Below are positions 55,192 to 64,000 of a stretch of 64,000 bases of DNA, one piece after another (the stretch's first letter is position 1; the number at the start of each line of letters is the position of its first letter). The translations under genes and the position numbers were made by a program. The DNA comes from Naganishia liquefaciens (taxonomy: Eukaryota > Basidiomycota > Tremellomycetes > Filobasidiales > Filobasidiaceae). The notes under the pieces were generated by a model. It was not told the DNA's origin. It made no database searches and worked only from the letters and a program-made list of their open reading frames with translations. The stretch lies in assembly GCA_013423385.1 (NCBI GenBank), contig BLZA01000023.1, positions 747,782 through 811,781 of the forward strand, in the 5' to 3' direction.

Positions 55192-57894
55192 TCAGTAAGA
55201 ATGTGGAACTCGTCGAGTCGTGTCACTTACTGAAGACCCATTCATTATATCAGTTGTCCCTATTAAATATCTTCGACCTGAACAAGACGAGAAGGGTTGA
55301 TAAAACTCCTGAGCCTTGTGAAACGCCTTAGCTGTACGTACCTCGAGTTTGATTACCCATCCAGCGGAGAGCGGCGATTTCGGTATATGTGCAGCCGCCA
55401 AGGAAGAATACCATTGTCGTGCCGCCCTCTCTGGAAGCTGGATATAAAAAGCGATTCGTGAGCTGCCGTTCCACAATGAGAGCAATAATCGCCTACTGTT
55501 ATTTGAGACCGCTCCATGTTCTGGCTTTTGCACCTCGTCGAACGTTGCACCGGGTATGGAGCGAACAGTCTCCTCAAATCCCCTCCAGCCCACGATCGCA
55601 TGCGCTTTGGGCAGACCTTCTGAATTGACACGATCTCCCGAGCCTTCTCGTTCGGGACCTGACTGTGTCAATTTGTTCGCAGTGGTTACCGCTGTCGCCA
55701 AGACTGCAGGTTTCATGCTGACACATTGAACGAGCCGGACGCTGAGCGGAGCGTAGCCAGAGTAGACGTATGATACATCGTTAGGATTCATGTCGTCCAC
55801 CTCGTCCACCAGTAGCCTCAATGGCTTGCGTAGTTGTGGGAAAGTTGTGTGGGATGGTGATTTTGATAAGAGGTTGAGTGTTTCTAGCGCTATTAAAAGC
55901 GGCAAATGATGGTATCCATAAGTCTGCCGAGAAGGTATCAGCACAAGTAAAACATCCCACACGTGGACTGACCTGAAGGAATTCGCGTTTGAAATTCTCT
56001 AGCACCTTTTGCCGAATTCCTCCTTGAGCGAGGTGCAACAGGACAGCAGCGCGCAACACCAGCATTGCTGGCACTTCTTGGTTCATGAGATTTTCGATTG
56101 CTTCCAATTGACTCGACAGATCATAACCAGCCACTATGTCTAAGGACCGGGTACAAATTAGAAAGGGAAATCGACTGGTGCGTGAATGGAGACCTACTCT
56201 GCTGAATCTCGAGTAGCTTTGTGAATTCCTCGGATCTCGTGATGGGCATCAGAACTTCACTTAGTCCGGTATCTAGAGGACGATTTAGCTTGCCTGCAGT
56301 GCTTGGGCGTGATATTCTTACGCAGCCGCAATGCTTGATGTTCATTTTGCAGTCCTCCAAGTTTTCCTACGAAATCCTTCATCTCTTTCACGTTCTTGAG
56401 GCCTTTTCGTGCTTCGTAGTCACCTTCCAGTCTCTTGGCAATCTTGCTCAGTCTTGCGCCTACCGATGCAAAATTGAGATCCCGAATATCGGCAAACACC
56501 TTATCTGTCGTGCCTGACAGTCGATGTTTTCGCTTTTTCGATGGGACGTTGACTCTTGCAAGACTGTCCGCACCGGAGGTCGACGATGACGAAGTTGTGT
56601 CTGCTTGGTTGCCAGAAAGGAGAGCTGGGTCGACCTCGATATGCGCTAGGAAGTGCGCAGTTTCAGAATTTGCGTGTACCGTCCACAGCGTACCATTCTC
56701 ACCATTCTTGACACCAACGTATTCATCTAGTAGACCCTCAAATGTGAGCTGCGTACACATCGGCGTCACCCAATCCACCGATCGATCTATTATTATAAGG
56801 GAGTCCACCTGATTCGATATTTCGAGATCTCCGTATAGGGCTGGATCAGATTGTCGATGCTTGTTCATCAAGTCATAGAGTCGCTAGGTATGGCAAAGAG
56901 GATGCATCAGCGTCATCGACAACCATTTCGCCTCTTGTATGGTCTATCAGATACCTTTGCGGCGTCGCCTTTGCCAACGATGCGTGGAAACAAGCCGAAT
57001 GCACGTTGAAACGTCATCAAGGCCTGACTGGCGTGAAACAAGGGAGTATCATCGCCGTTCTGTCGACAAGGCTTCAGTTTTGGCTCCGGTATAGAGAAAC
57101 GAAGACTCGTCCATGCTTACCAGATATATATCTTTGGCGACACTCTCGAGCTCCAGACTGAGAAGATCGTTTTCCATTCCGATCCACTCAAGCCTGTACT
57201 CGCGCAATTCCACGTCGCCACTAACACCCAGATCTTCCAATACACGGCGACAGAGAGATGTTTTCCTCGGTGTACAGAGAATGGTATAGGTGTGATGCTG
57301 ATGTCCTGGATCCGAATGCTCGGCTTGAGCGTTCGAGGCCGAAGGTTGCGTATCTGCTTGCTGGTGGGCCTTGATCTGATCTGTGGTATATCCCTTGGTA
57401 AGAGCTCTCTGGCTCCACGATATGCCATGACTGACCTGCAATGATCTGCATAAACTGCTTCTTCGGCCGACATAGCCAGACGATATGACGTGTGTTGACA
57501 CTCAGCGGTCCAGCTTCCAGCCAGAACATCTTATCCACAGCTTGATTCTGTGGCGGAGGCACGGAGTATCGGCATAGCGTTACAATCCCTGCTTATCAGT
57601 ACACACCTTGAGAAGAGCAACATCCGTAACGAGACCCAGTGGTCCGCTTAACGCTTTGTCTAGCACCAACGTCTTCTGACCTTGAATATCGGTAAGAGTT
57701 TCCAGCAAGGTCTCCTTTGCAAGATTTGTGAGGGGCGAAACGTCGAGGTCCTTTTGATATGGACTAAAAGCCGAGGTATGACGCTGTGACGATGATTCAC
57801 CTGAAACGGATGCGGGTGCTGTCGATCCTCTGGCTGTGGAAGCGACAACAGGATGATGCTCTACAGCTCTGGCGACGGATGGAGTTGCGCTCAT
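55192..57894 (-). CDS. VPS33: Vacuolar sorting protein Vps33 (Sec1/Munc18 family)
   Basis: Ten exons (57894-57607, 57547-57436, 57380-57121, 57059-56955, 56883-56322, 56272-56198, 56133-55973, 55923-55497, 55437-55342, 55277-55192) encode 723 residues in frame throughout. Vps33 is the SM subunit of the HOPS and CORVET tethers and guides SNARE pairing at endosomes and the vacuole. Signatures: QGQKTLVLDKALSGPLGLV, VDKMFWLEAGPL, SLIIIDRSVDWVTPMCTQLT, LTFEGLLDEYVGV, MVFFLGGCTYTEIAALRWMG and RRYLIGTTDIMNG. ATG 57894 is preferred; an in-frame ATG at 58188 would add 98 residues that look non-conserved and would leave only 86 bp to the divergent proteasome gene. Confidence 0.92.
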
Positions 57895-58274
57895 CGCAGC
57901 CAGTATCCTGTTTTTATCTCCAGTAGCGTTGTGCCTATACTTCCTGGGCGATGCTACAAGTGTACCGTGAGCACACTGGTGGAAGCACCTTGGTGTATAG
58001 CTTCGAATAGCTGTCCGAGTATACGAGAGCCACAGGGGAAGCTCTGATTGCCGTGATTCATCATCACCGCGGCCAAGGGTCAAGGCATGTCCGCTGCGCA
58101 TTTCCCGACTCGCGTCGTGTCTACCGTCCGCGCGCTCGAGGATCCAGTCTTCTGATGACGACAGCGTATCAAGCTCGATGGTAGCCATGAGTCCTTCTTT
58201 TTTCAGACGCACCGCCCACCGCAACACCTCCTTACGGTTGTCACTTCGGCACCCTTGTCTGAGATTTCGTCAGA
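57895..58274. promoter_or_regulatory. Divergent promoter region VPS33 / proteasome alpha4
   Basis: These 380 bp separate the preferred VPS33 start from the proteasome subunit start. The part 57895-58188 is open in the VPS33 frame, which may be chance. No PACE-like proteasome element (GGTGGCAAA) is seen. Confidence 0.4.
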
Positions 58275-59646
58275 ATGTCAAGATCATATGACCGAGGTGA
58301 GTCCACGGAGACTATTTGCAAACGCGGACCCGCTCTGATGCTGAAACCATCTCTTTCAAGCTTTGACCGTTTTCTCACCGGATGGACATGTAAGTCCTCT
58401 CGTGCCGATAGCAGTCCGTTCAAGCTCATTTCTCTCGCAATCTCGACCAGCTTTTCCAAGTAGGTCGTCAATCCGCCTCAGATTAGCGCGATGCAGATGC
58501 CGGCAGCTCAGGTAGATGCAAAGTTGCTGACACTGCAACTGCTCTATTCGCCTTCAGGTCGATTACGCTTTGGAAGCTGTCCGTAGGGGTACCTGTGCAG
58601 TAAGTGACTTGCGATTCCTTCTTGTTGCCGTGGCTCAAGGTCGCATTCAAAGGTTGGCGTCAAAGGAGCCAATTCGGTTGTGCTAGGCGTGGAGAAGAAA
58701 TCTGCGCTTCAACTGCAAGATCCCCGTACTGTCCGAAAGGTTGCATTGCTTGATGATCACATCTGCATAGCATTTGCCGGTATGAATATTTTCGACGTGG
58801 ACTAGGAGTGCTCGTGGTTGACCTGAGCGATACATCATCCCTTTTCAGGTTTGACCGCCGACGGCCGTATTTTGATCGACAAGGCAAGAGTGGAATGCCA
58901 GTCGCATCGTCTGACAGTCGAGGATCCCGTCTCGGTGGAGTACATTACGAAGTTTGTTGCCGGTGTCCAGCAGGTGGGTTTTGCGATGCTGGGAAGTACG
59001 TACGGGTCTTTAATTTCCATTCCCCTTACAGAAATACACTCAGTCTGGTGGTGCTCGTCCATTCGGTATCTCAACTCTGATTGTCGGATTTGATCCCGAA
59101 GACACCACACCACGCCTGTACCAGACAGAACCCAGTGGAATTTATTCGGCTTGGAAAGCCAACGCGATTGGTCGGTCGAGTAAAACCGTGCGGGAATTCT
59201 TGGAGAAGAACTACACCGAGGGGTTGGACAAGGATGAGGCAATCAAGTTGACCATCAAGAGTCTGCTCGAGGTCGTGCAGACGGGAGCAAAGAATATTGA
59301 GATTACCTATGTGGATGGGTTCAATCAGGTCAAGGTAAGCAAGTCATGGCTGTCCAGCTACTCCCTTCGATTGACGTAGGCCGGGAAACAGAATCTCGAG
59401 AACGAAGAAGTAGAGAGGATAGTAAAGGAGATTGAGGCAGAAAAGGAGGCCGAGGCAGAGCGAAAGAAGAACCGACTGGCAGCTGTCGCGCAGGTGAGTG
59501 TCCTATGCGTTAGATGGAGGGTACACGCTGATTAACCGTCTCGGGCGATTCCTCAGAGTGCTGCATCCCTCGCCGGAACGGTATCGGCACAGGGGGCAGG
59601 CGGCATCGACAGTAGCGCTGGTACAAATGAGTCTGGAGCTCAGTAG
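58275..59646 (+). CDS. 20S proteasome subunit alpha4 (PSMA7/Pre6 type)
   Basis: Nine exons (58275-58296, 58361-58389, 58451-58459, 58558-58599, 58653-58779, 58849-58973, 59032-59334, 59392-59493, 59557-59646) encode 282 residues. It begins [20 protein letters not shown], continuing [11 protein letters not shown]: the proteasome alpha-subunit signature. [35 protein letters not shown]-like [19 protein letters not shown] and [20 protein letters not shown] match alpha4 best. Alpha subunits form the outer gate rings and have no protease activity. The C-terminal tail adds a charged helix and a Gly/Ser/Ala-rich end. Exon 3 is a 9-nt microexon encoding Leu-Phe-Gln. An alternative acceptor at 59379 would add four residues (AGKQ) before NLENEE. 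Confidence 0.94.
58451..58459 (+). other. 9-nt microexon (Leu-Phe-Gln) of proteasome alpha4
   Basis: CTTTTCCAA lies between an acceptor (CTCGACCAG) and a donor (GTAGGT). It supplies exactly the LFQ that the family requires between SPDGH and VDYA, and both flanking exons end in phase 0. Confidence 0.85.
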
Positions 59647-60703
59647 TCGCGCTGGTCCCGCAGGACATGTTCTTCAATATGGATATGTTGCATTGATACA
59701 GTTCACAGTGATCTGGACTGAAGGCGGAGACAGGTCATACTTCATCTGAAGCTTCAGGATTTCATGGGCCGGAGCTTTGATTGCTGTCATCTCCGTTGTG
59801 CGCACGCTGTAGATTATTCAGCTGAGGTATTTGCCGGGGCCCGTTGTGACGCCACAGTACATGAAAGGTGCCTCAGGAAATCAGCTTTCAATTCGATCCA
59901 GACTTATGGCCAAGGACAAAGCGCCAACGCACATATGCAAGCATGGATCGCGCCTATCTGGACCTCTGTCCGGGAGTCGGGGATCGTCGTCGGCCTTCAA
60001 GGCCTCGTCATGCCTGATACTAAATGTCTCCCGGTATTCAATACCAAGTGAATGGTGGAGAAGCAAATCAGTCACGCCGGTGAATGTACAGCTCAAAACG
60101 GTTGATAGTTTGCGAGTATCGAGGACCCACGGACGAAGTGGTGTGCGTTATATCTCCGAGCGACAGGTGGTGAAGCCCTGATCATCTGATAACAGACTCT
60201 GGTTCAAATACTGCTGTACCAGAGACTGGCCTACATTACTACTGATTGACAACAGGGGCGGTTGACATCACGGGATTACTGATGTCGTCACAGATATAGT
60301 GCGCGGTGTACTAGTGTGCGATTGTACTGGTTAAGCTACGGATCTAGCTACAAGTATGGCAGGTATCCGGTCGACGGGCACTTCTCGTTGACGTTTGTGG
60401 TGTTCAGCCGTCAGCGATAGCCGCGGACGGGGAAGGCCGAATATTCTTGCATTTGATGCGCTATACAATGATGCGCATTTTAACGATCATTATCTTACTT
60501 TGCAGACATTCCCCCTTCCCCCCCCCCCGCCTCGTCCTCCGAAGGGCATACGGCTGGCACTGGCGAGACGTGACTTGTGAGAATGAGGTTGAAGAGGACA
60601 GATACCAGCACGACGGGGCAAGCAGTCCAGATCCAGAAAAAAAATCGGTGCCCAGTCGAACCGCCGGTGGCGCGGTGGCAACTGGCTTGGAGCAAATACG
60701 GCC

Positions 60704-60713
60704 GGAAATTTCT
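60704..60713 (+). promoter_or_regulatory. Minimal heat-shock-element-like site
   Basis: GGAAATTTCT fits the nGAAnnTTCn pair, about 360 bp upstream of the HSP104 ATG. Strong heat-shock elements have at least three units and only two are present here, so this is weak. Confidence 0.3.
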
Positions 60714-60837
60714 AAACCTTTCCCGGTAAATCCCGCGGAATCTCGGAGACGCTAGCAGTGTCTCGCATGACGTGTGATCTTTTGTCGCTCGGTCTAGCAG
60801 TCAGCCTGTCAGCAACCCGTCATCCGCCTCCGGTTGA

Positions 60838-60844
60838 TATATAT
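60838..60844 (+). promoter_or_regulatory. TATA-like element of HSP104
   Basis: TATATAT, about 70 bp before the tandem duplication that appears to sit in the leader. It suits a stress-induced TATA promoter. Confidence 0.5.
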
Positions 60845-60912
60845 CATCGATAGATGCTTCTCGTCGAACGCCTCGCTTTCGGGCCAGCAACATACATAAG
60901 CGCACTCACTTC

Positions 60913-60952
60913 AACTTAGCCAATACAAACACAACTTAGCCAACACAAACAC
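60913..60952. repeat. 20-bp tandem duplication in HSP104 leader
   Basis: AACTTAGCCAATACAAACAC is directly followed by a copy with one change (T to C). It is A/C-rich and unstructured, typical of fungal 5' leaders of highly expressed genes. Confidence 0.85.
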
Positions 60953-60992
60953 AGCCAAGGCATTTCAGAGCTACAGAAGATCTCTTGACGAG

Positions 60993-61053
60993 GTGAGTCG
61001 AGTGACCCCTATCCCGCCTCACACTGTACTCACGCTCCTTTGCTTCAACGCAG
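60993..61053 (+). other. Probable 5' UTR intron of HSP104
   Basis: A GTGAGT donor at 60993 and a CAACGCAG acceptor ending at 61053, 15 nt before the ATG, frame a 61-nt intron of the size usual here. Confidence 0.65.
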
Positions 61054-61068
61054 ACTCACAGCATCATC

Positions 61069-63905
61069 ATGTCCGAGCTCAACTTCACCGAACGAGCCGA
61101 GCAAATCGTAAAGCAAGCTCTTTCCGAAGCGGAAGAGCACGGCAACAGCCAAGTCTACCCCATTCACATCGCCTATGCACTATGGGAGGATAAGCCGACA
61201 TCAGAGCAGAACGTAGGAGGATCAACGCCTGGCGGATCAGGAGGAGCAGGCGCTCCTACACTTTTCAAGGGCTCCATGGAAAAGATTGGCGCCGACACAA
61301 TTACGTTCAACCGCGCTATGCTCCGTGCTATCAACAAGCTTCCATCAGTTCATCCACCGCCGCAACCACCACTGTCTTTCTCCAATCATGCACACCTCGT
61401 GCTCCGTAACGCTGCATCGATTCAAAAGGATCAGCACGACTCATACATCGCCGTCGATCATTTGATACTAGCTCTCTTGAAGTCGGTCAACGATATCCCG
61501 GAACTCAAAGCTCTCTTCACCGATGCCAAGCTCGACGACCGCTCAATCAAGAGACTAGAAGAGGAGATCAAGCGCGCAAGGGGTAATCGTCGGGTCGATA
61601 GCAAGAACGCCGAAGCGGGATTCGAAGCCCTCAACAAGTACGCCGTCGATCTCACAGAGTTGGCAGGTCAAGGCAAGATCGATCCCGTCATTGGTCGGGA
61701 CAAGGAAATCCGCAGAGTCATTGCCATTCTTTGTCGAAGAACCAAGTCGAACCCGGTGTTGATCGGTGAACCCGGTGTCGGTAAGACGGCCGTCGTCGAG
61801 GGCCTTGCTCAGCGAATCGTTGCTCGAGATGTTCCCGTCAGTCTCCTGGGTCGTCTCTATTCACTGGATACCGGTGCCCTCATGGCTGGAGCCAAGTACA
61901 AGGGAGAGTACGAAGAGCGTATCAAGGGTGTTCTCAACGAGATTGAACAAAAGTCAAACGAAGGCGAAGGCATCATCTTATTCATCGATGAAATGCACAC
62001 CATCATGCAGGGCAAGGAAGCGTCAGGCGGCTCATCCCTCGGCGAACTTTTAAAGCCTCTCTTGGCTCGAGGCAAGATTCGATGTATCGGTGCTACGACA
62101 CTTGCCGAATACCGGGAATACATCGAGAAGGACGCCGCTCTTGAAAGACGTTTCGCGCAAGTCATTGTCGAGGAACCTAGCGTTCCAGACACGATCTCGA
62201 TCTTACGAGGTATCAAGGAAAAGTACGAAACTCATCACGGTTGTCGAATTACCGATGCCGCACTCGTCGCTGCTGCTCAACTTGCCAAGCAGTACCTGCC
62301 GAGCCGACGTCTGCCAGACAGCGCCATCGACTGCCTCGATGAAGCCGCTACGAATGTTCGGGTTCAACGCGAGACTCGTCCGGAAGCGATTGACATTCTC
62401 GAACGGAAAAAGCTGAGTCTTCAGGTCGAGATTCATGCTCTCGAACGAGAAAAGGACGAAGCCAGTAAGGAACGACTTGCCGTTGCTCAAAAGGCTCTGG
62501 CCGACGTCGAGGATGAGCTTGGCCCGAAGCTGCAAGAATACGAGAACGAGAAGAATGCGGCTGACAGGATCAACGATCTTCGACGCAAGATCGACGAACT
62601 CAAGGCGAAGGCGGACGAAGCCGAGCGGCGTTATCAAATCGACGAGGTCGCAGCTATCCGTTATGAAGCTTTGCCTCGACGCCAGAAAGAGCTCAACGAT
62701 TTAGAAGCGCAAGAGAAGGAGAAGCAAGCGGAAGGTCGATCTGGTGGCATTGTCAATCCGGAAAACATCGCCGAAGTCGTCTCTCGATGGACCGGTATTC
62801 CCGTAACATCGTTGCAGCAAAGCGAGAAGGAGAAGCTGCTCAAGATGGAGAAGATCCTCGGCAAGTCAATCGTTGGTCAACCGGAAGCCATCTCTGCCGT
62901 TGCAAACGCCATTCGTCTGAATCGATCCGGATTGTCCGACGCCAACAAGCCGATCGCTTCCTTCATGCTTGTCGGTCCCTCCGGTACCGGTAAGACTGCC
63001 TTAGCCAGGGCGGTTGCCAAATTCATGTTCAATTCGGAGGACGCAATGCTCCGGTTAGACTGTTCCGAATTCAGCGAGAAGCACAGTGTCAGTCGACTCA
63101 TCGGTGCTCAGCCTGGCTACATCGGATACCAGCAAGGAGGCCAGCTCACCGAGCACATTCGTCGGAAACCATACACCCTGATCCTCCTTGATGAGATTGA
63201 AAAGGCCAGTCGGGAATTCGTCTTGCTGTTCTTGCAGGTAATGGACAATGGTAAATTAACCAGCGCGTATGTGTATTTTGAAATGGCTTATTGTGTTGAA
63301 TCTTGCACTAACATGTTGTCTTCAACAGGGCCGGCACCGTAGTCGATTTCCGAAACACTATCCTAATGTACACGAGTAACCTGGGTGCATCTTATCTCAC
63401 CGAGGCCGGCGAAGGCGAAATCAAACCGGAAACGAAAGAGCTCGTGAACGGCGCGATCCAGCGACACTTCCCCCCAGAGTTCATCAACCGTCTCGACCAA
63501 ATCATCTTTTACCGTAGTCTGTCCAGAGCCGACATCCACAAGATTGTGTCGATTCGTATCAGCGAAATCCAGGATCGTATCAAGAAGAACGGCAAGAAGA
63601 TCAAATTGGCTGTCGACGAACCTGCTATCGATTGGTTGGCTGCGGCCGGATACTCGCCAATCTACGGTGCTCGTCCTCTGTCGCGAACCATTCAGCAAGA
63701 AATTCTCAATCCTCTGTCTCGCATGATCTTGCAGAATAGGATTCGAGACGGCGAGACAGCAAGGATTACCACTGATGCGCAGAGGAACAGGATAGTCGTG
63801 ATTCCGAATCACGATGCGGAAGTCGAGCTCATGGACGATGACGATATGGACAGTGTGGAGACTGACGACGAAGATGATGACATGATTGTTGAAGAGATGG
63901 ATTGA
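61069..63905 (+). CDS. HSP104: Hsp104 (ClpB-type) protein disaggregase
   Basis: Two exons (61069-63266 and 63329-63905) encode 924 residues. Hsp104 is a hexameric AAA+ ATPase that, with Hsp70, pulls proteins out of aggregates after heat stress. Layout: Clp N-domain (about 1-160, with a Gly/Ser-rich insert near 48-62), NBD1 Walker [10 protein letters not shown] (about 235) and Walker B ILFIDEMH, pore loop [10 protein letters not shown], the coiled-coil M-domain (about 425-545), NBD2 Walker [10 protein letters not shown] (about 636) and [10 protein letters not shown], pore loop GYIGYQQGG. The acidic C-terminus (about 25 residues rich in Asp/Glu ending EEMD) is like the Hsp70/Hsp90-type EEVD tail that binds TPR co-chaperones. 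At the intron junction the usual LTDGxG reads LTSAAG. Confidence 0.96.
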
Positions 63906-64000
63906 ACGAGGCTCAGGGGGATGTAAACCTTTCCATAGTATAGAGAGACAACGAATCCAAAGCTGTGCAAAAAGGATAGCTTCGTGGACATATAATCGAG

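Larger units (their letters stand above)
59647..61068. promoter_or_regulatory. Upstream region of HSP104
   Basis: No gene is seen in 1.4 kb. The proximal part holds a TATA-like box, a minimal heat-shock-element-like pair, a 20-bp tandem duplication and a 5' UTR intron, each listed separately. A C-run lies at about 60517-60528. Confidence 0.55.

Noticed and set aside
57895-58188. N-terminal extension of Vps33 to ATG 58188
   Set aside because: The extra residues do not resemble Vps33 and would leave under 90 bp between two divergent genes.
60200-60230. tRNA-like B box (GGTTCAAATAC)
   Set aside because: No matching A box, acceptor stem or T-stem pairing around it.

Overview
The window is nuclear DNA of a basidiomycete fungus, most likely a yeast-like member of Agaricomycotina; Tremellomycetes is my best guess from gene content and style. 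Genes are densely packed on both strands. Most coding regions are cut by many short introns (usually 45-80 nt, GT-AG, clear splice sites, some exons of only 9-20 nt). I found no rRNA, no convincing tRNA, no CRISPR, no transposon and no virus-derived element. Exon models below come from joining reading frames at splice sites; for each model whose exon list is given, total coding length is a multiple of three.

Layout. 1-9.5 kb: the 5' part of a Yor1-like ABCC transporter, a Dap1-type heme protein, an alpha-arrestin, glutathione synthetase and an uncharacterised protein. 9.6-21 kb: an alpha/beta hydrolase, a 17-exon full-length ABCC transporter and a mitochondrial membrane protein (possibly Mgr3-like). 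21-28.4 kb: a SIT4/PP6 phosphatase-associated (SAPS) protein and a peroxisomal malate synthase ending in SKL. 30-36 kb: two uncharacterised membrane proteins and a mitochondrial cysteine synthase whose first intron is about 15 times longer than normal and carries a hairpin-repeat array. 37-45 kb: a second alpha-arrestin, a lysine/alanine-rich membrane-anchored protein and a 1074-residue protein with a long Ser/Ala helical repeat region. 45.5-50 kb: small or orphan genes, a gene-poor 2.9 kb stretch, and the complex I subunit NDUFA5. 50.7-64 kb: a ZIP zinc transporter, pyridoxal kinase, Vps33, proteasome subunit alpha4 (with a 9-nt microexon) and Hsp104.

How they fit together. This is a housekeeping region, not a biosynthetic cluster. 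Several neighbours touch related biology: glutathione synthetase lies between two ABCC-type transporters, and cysteine synthase (supplying a glutathione precursor) is 26 kb away; two Rsp5-adaptor-like arrestins sit among four membrane transporters or vacuolar trafficking genes (two ABCC, ZIP, Vps33). Such links may be coincidental. The most unusual sequence is the repeat array inside the cysteine synthase intron; the most unusual protein is the helical-repeat protein at 41.7-45.2 kb.
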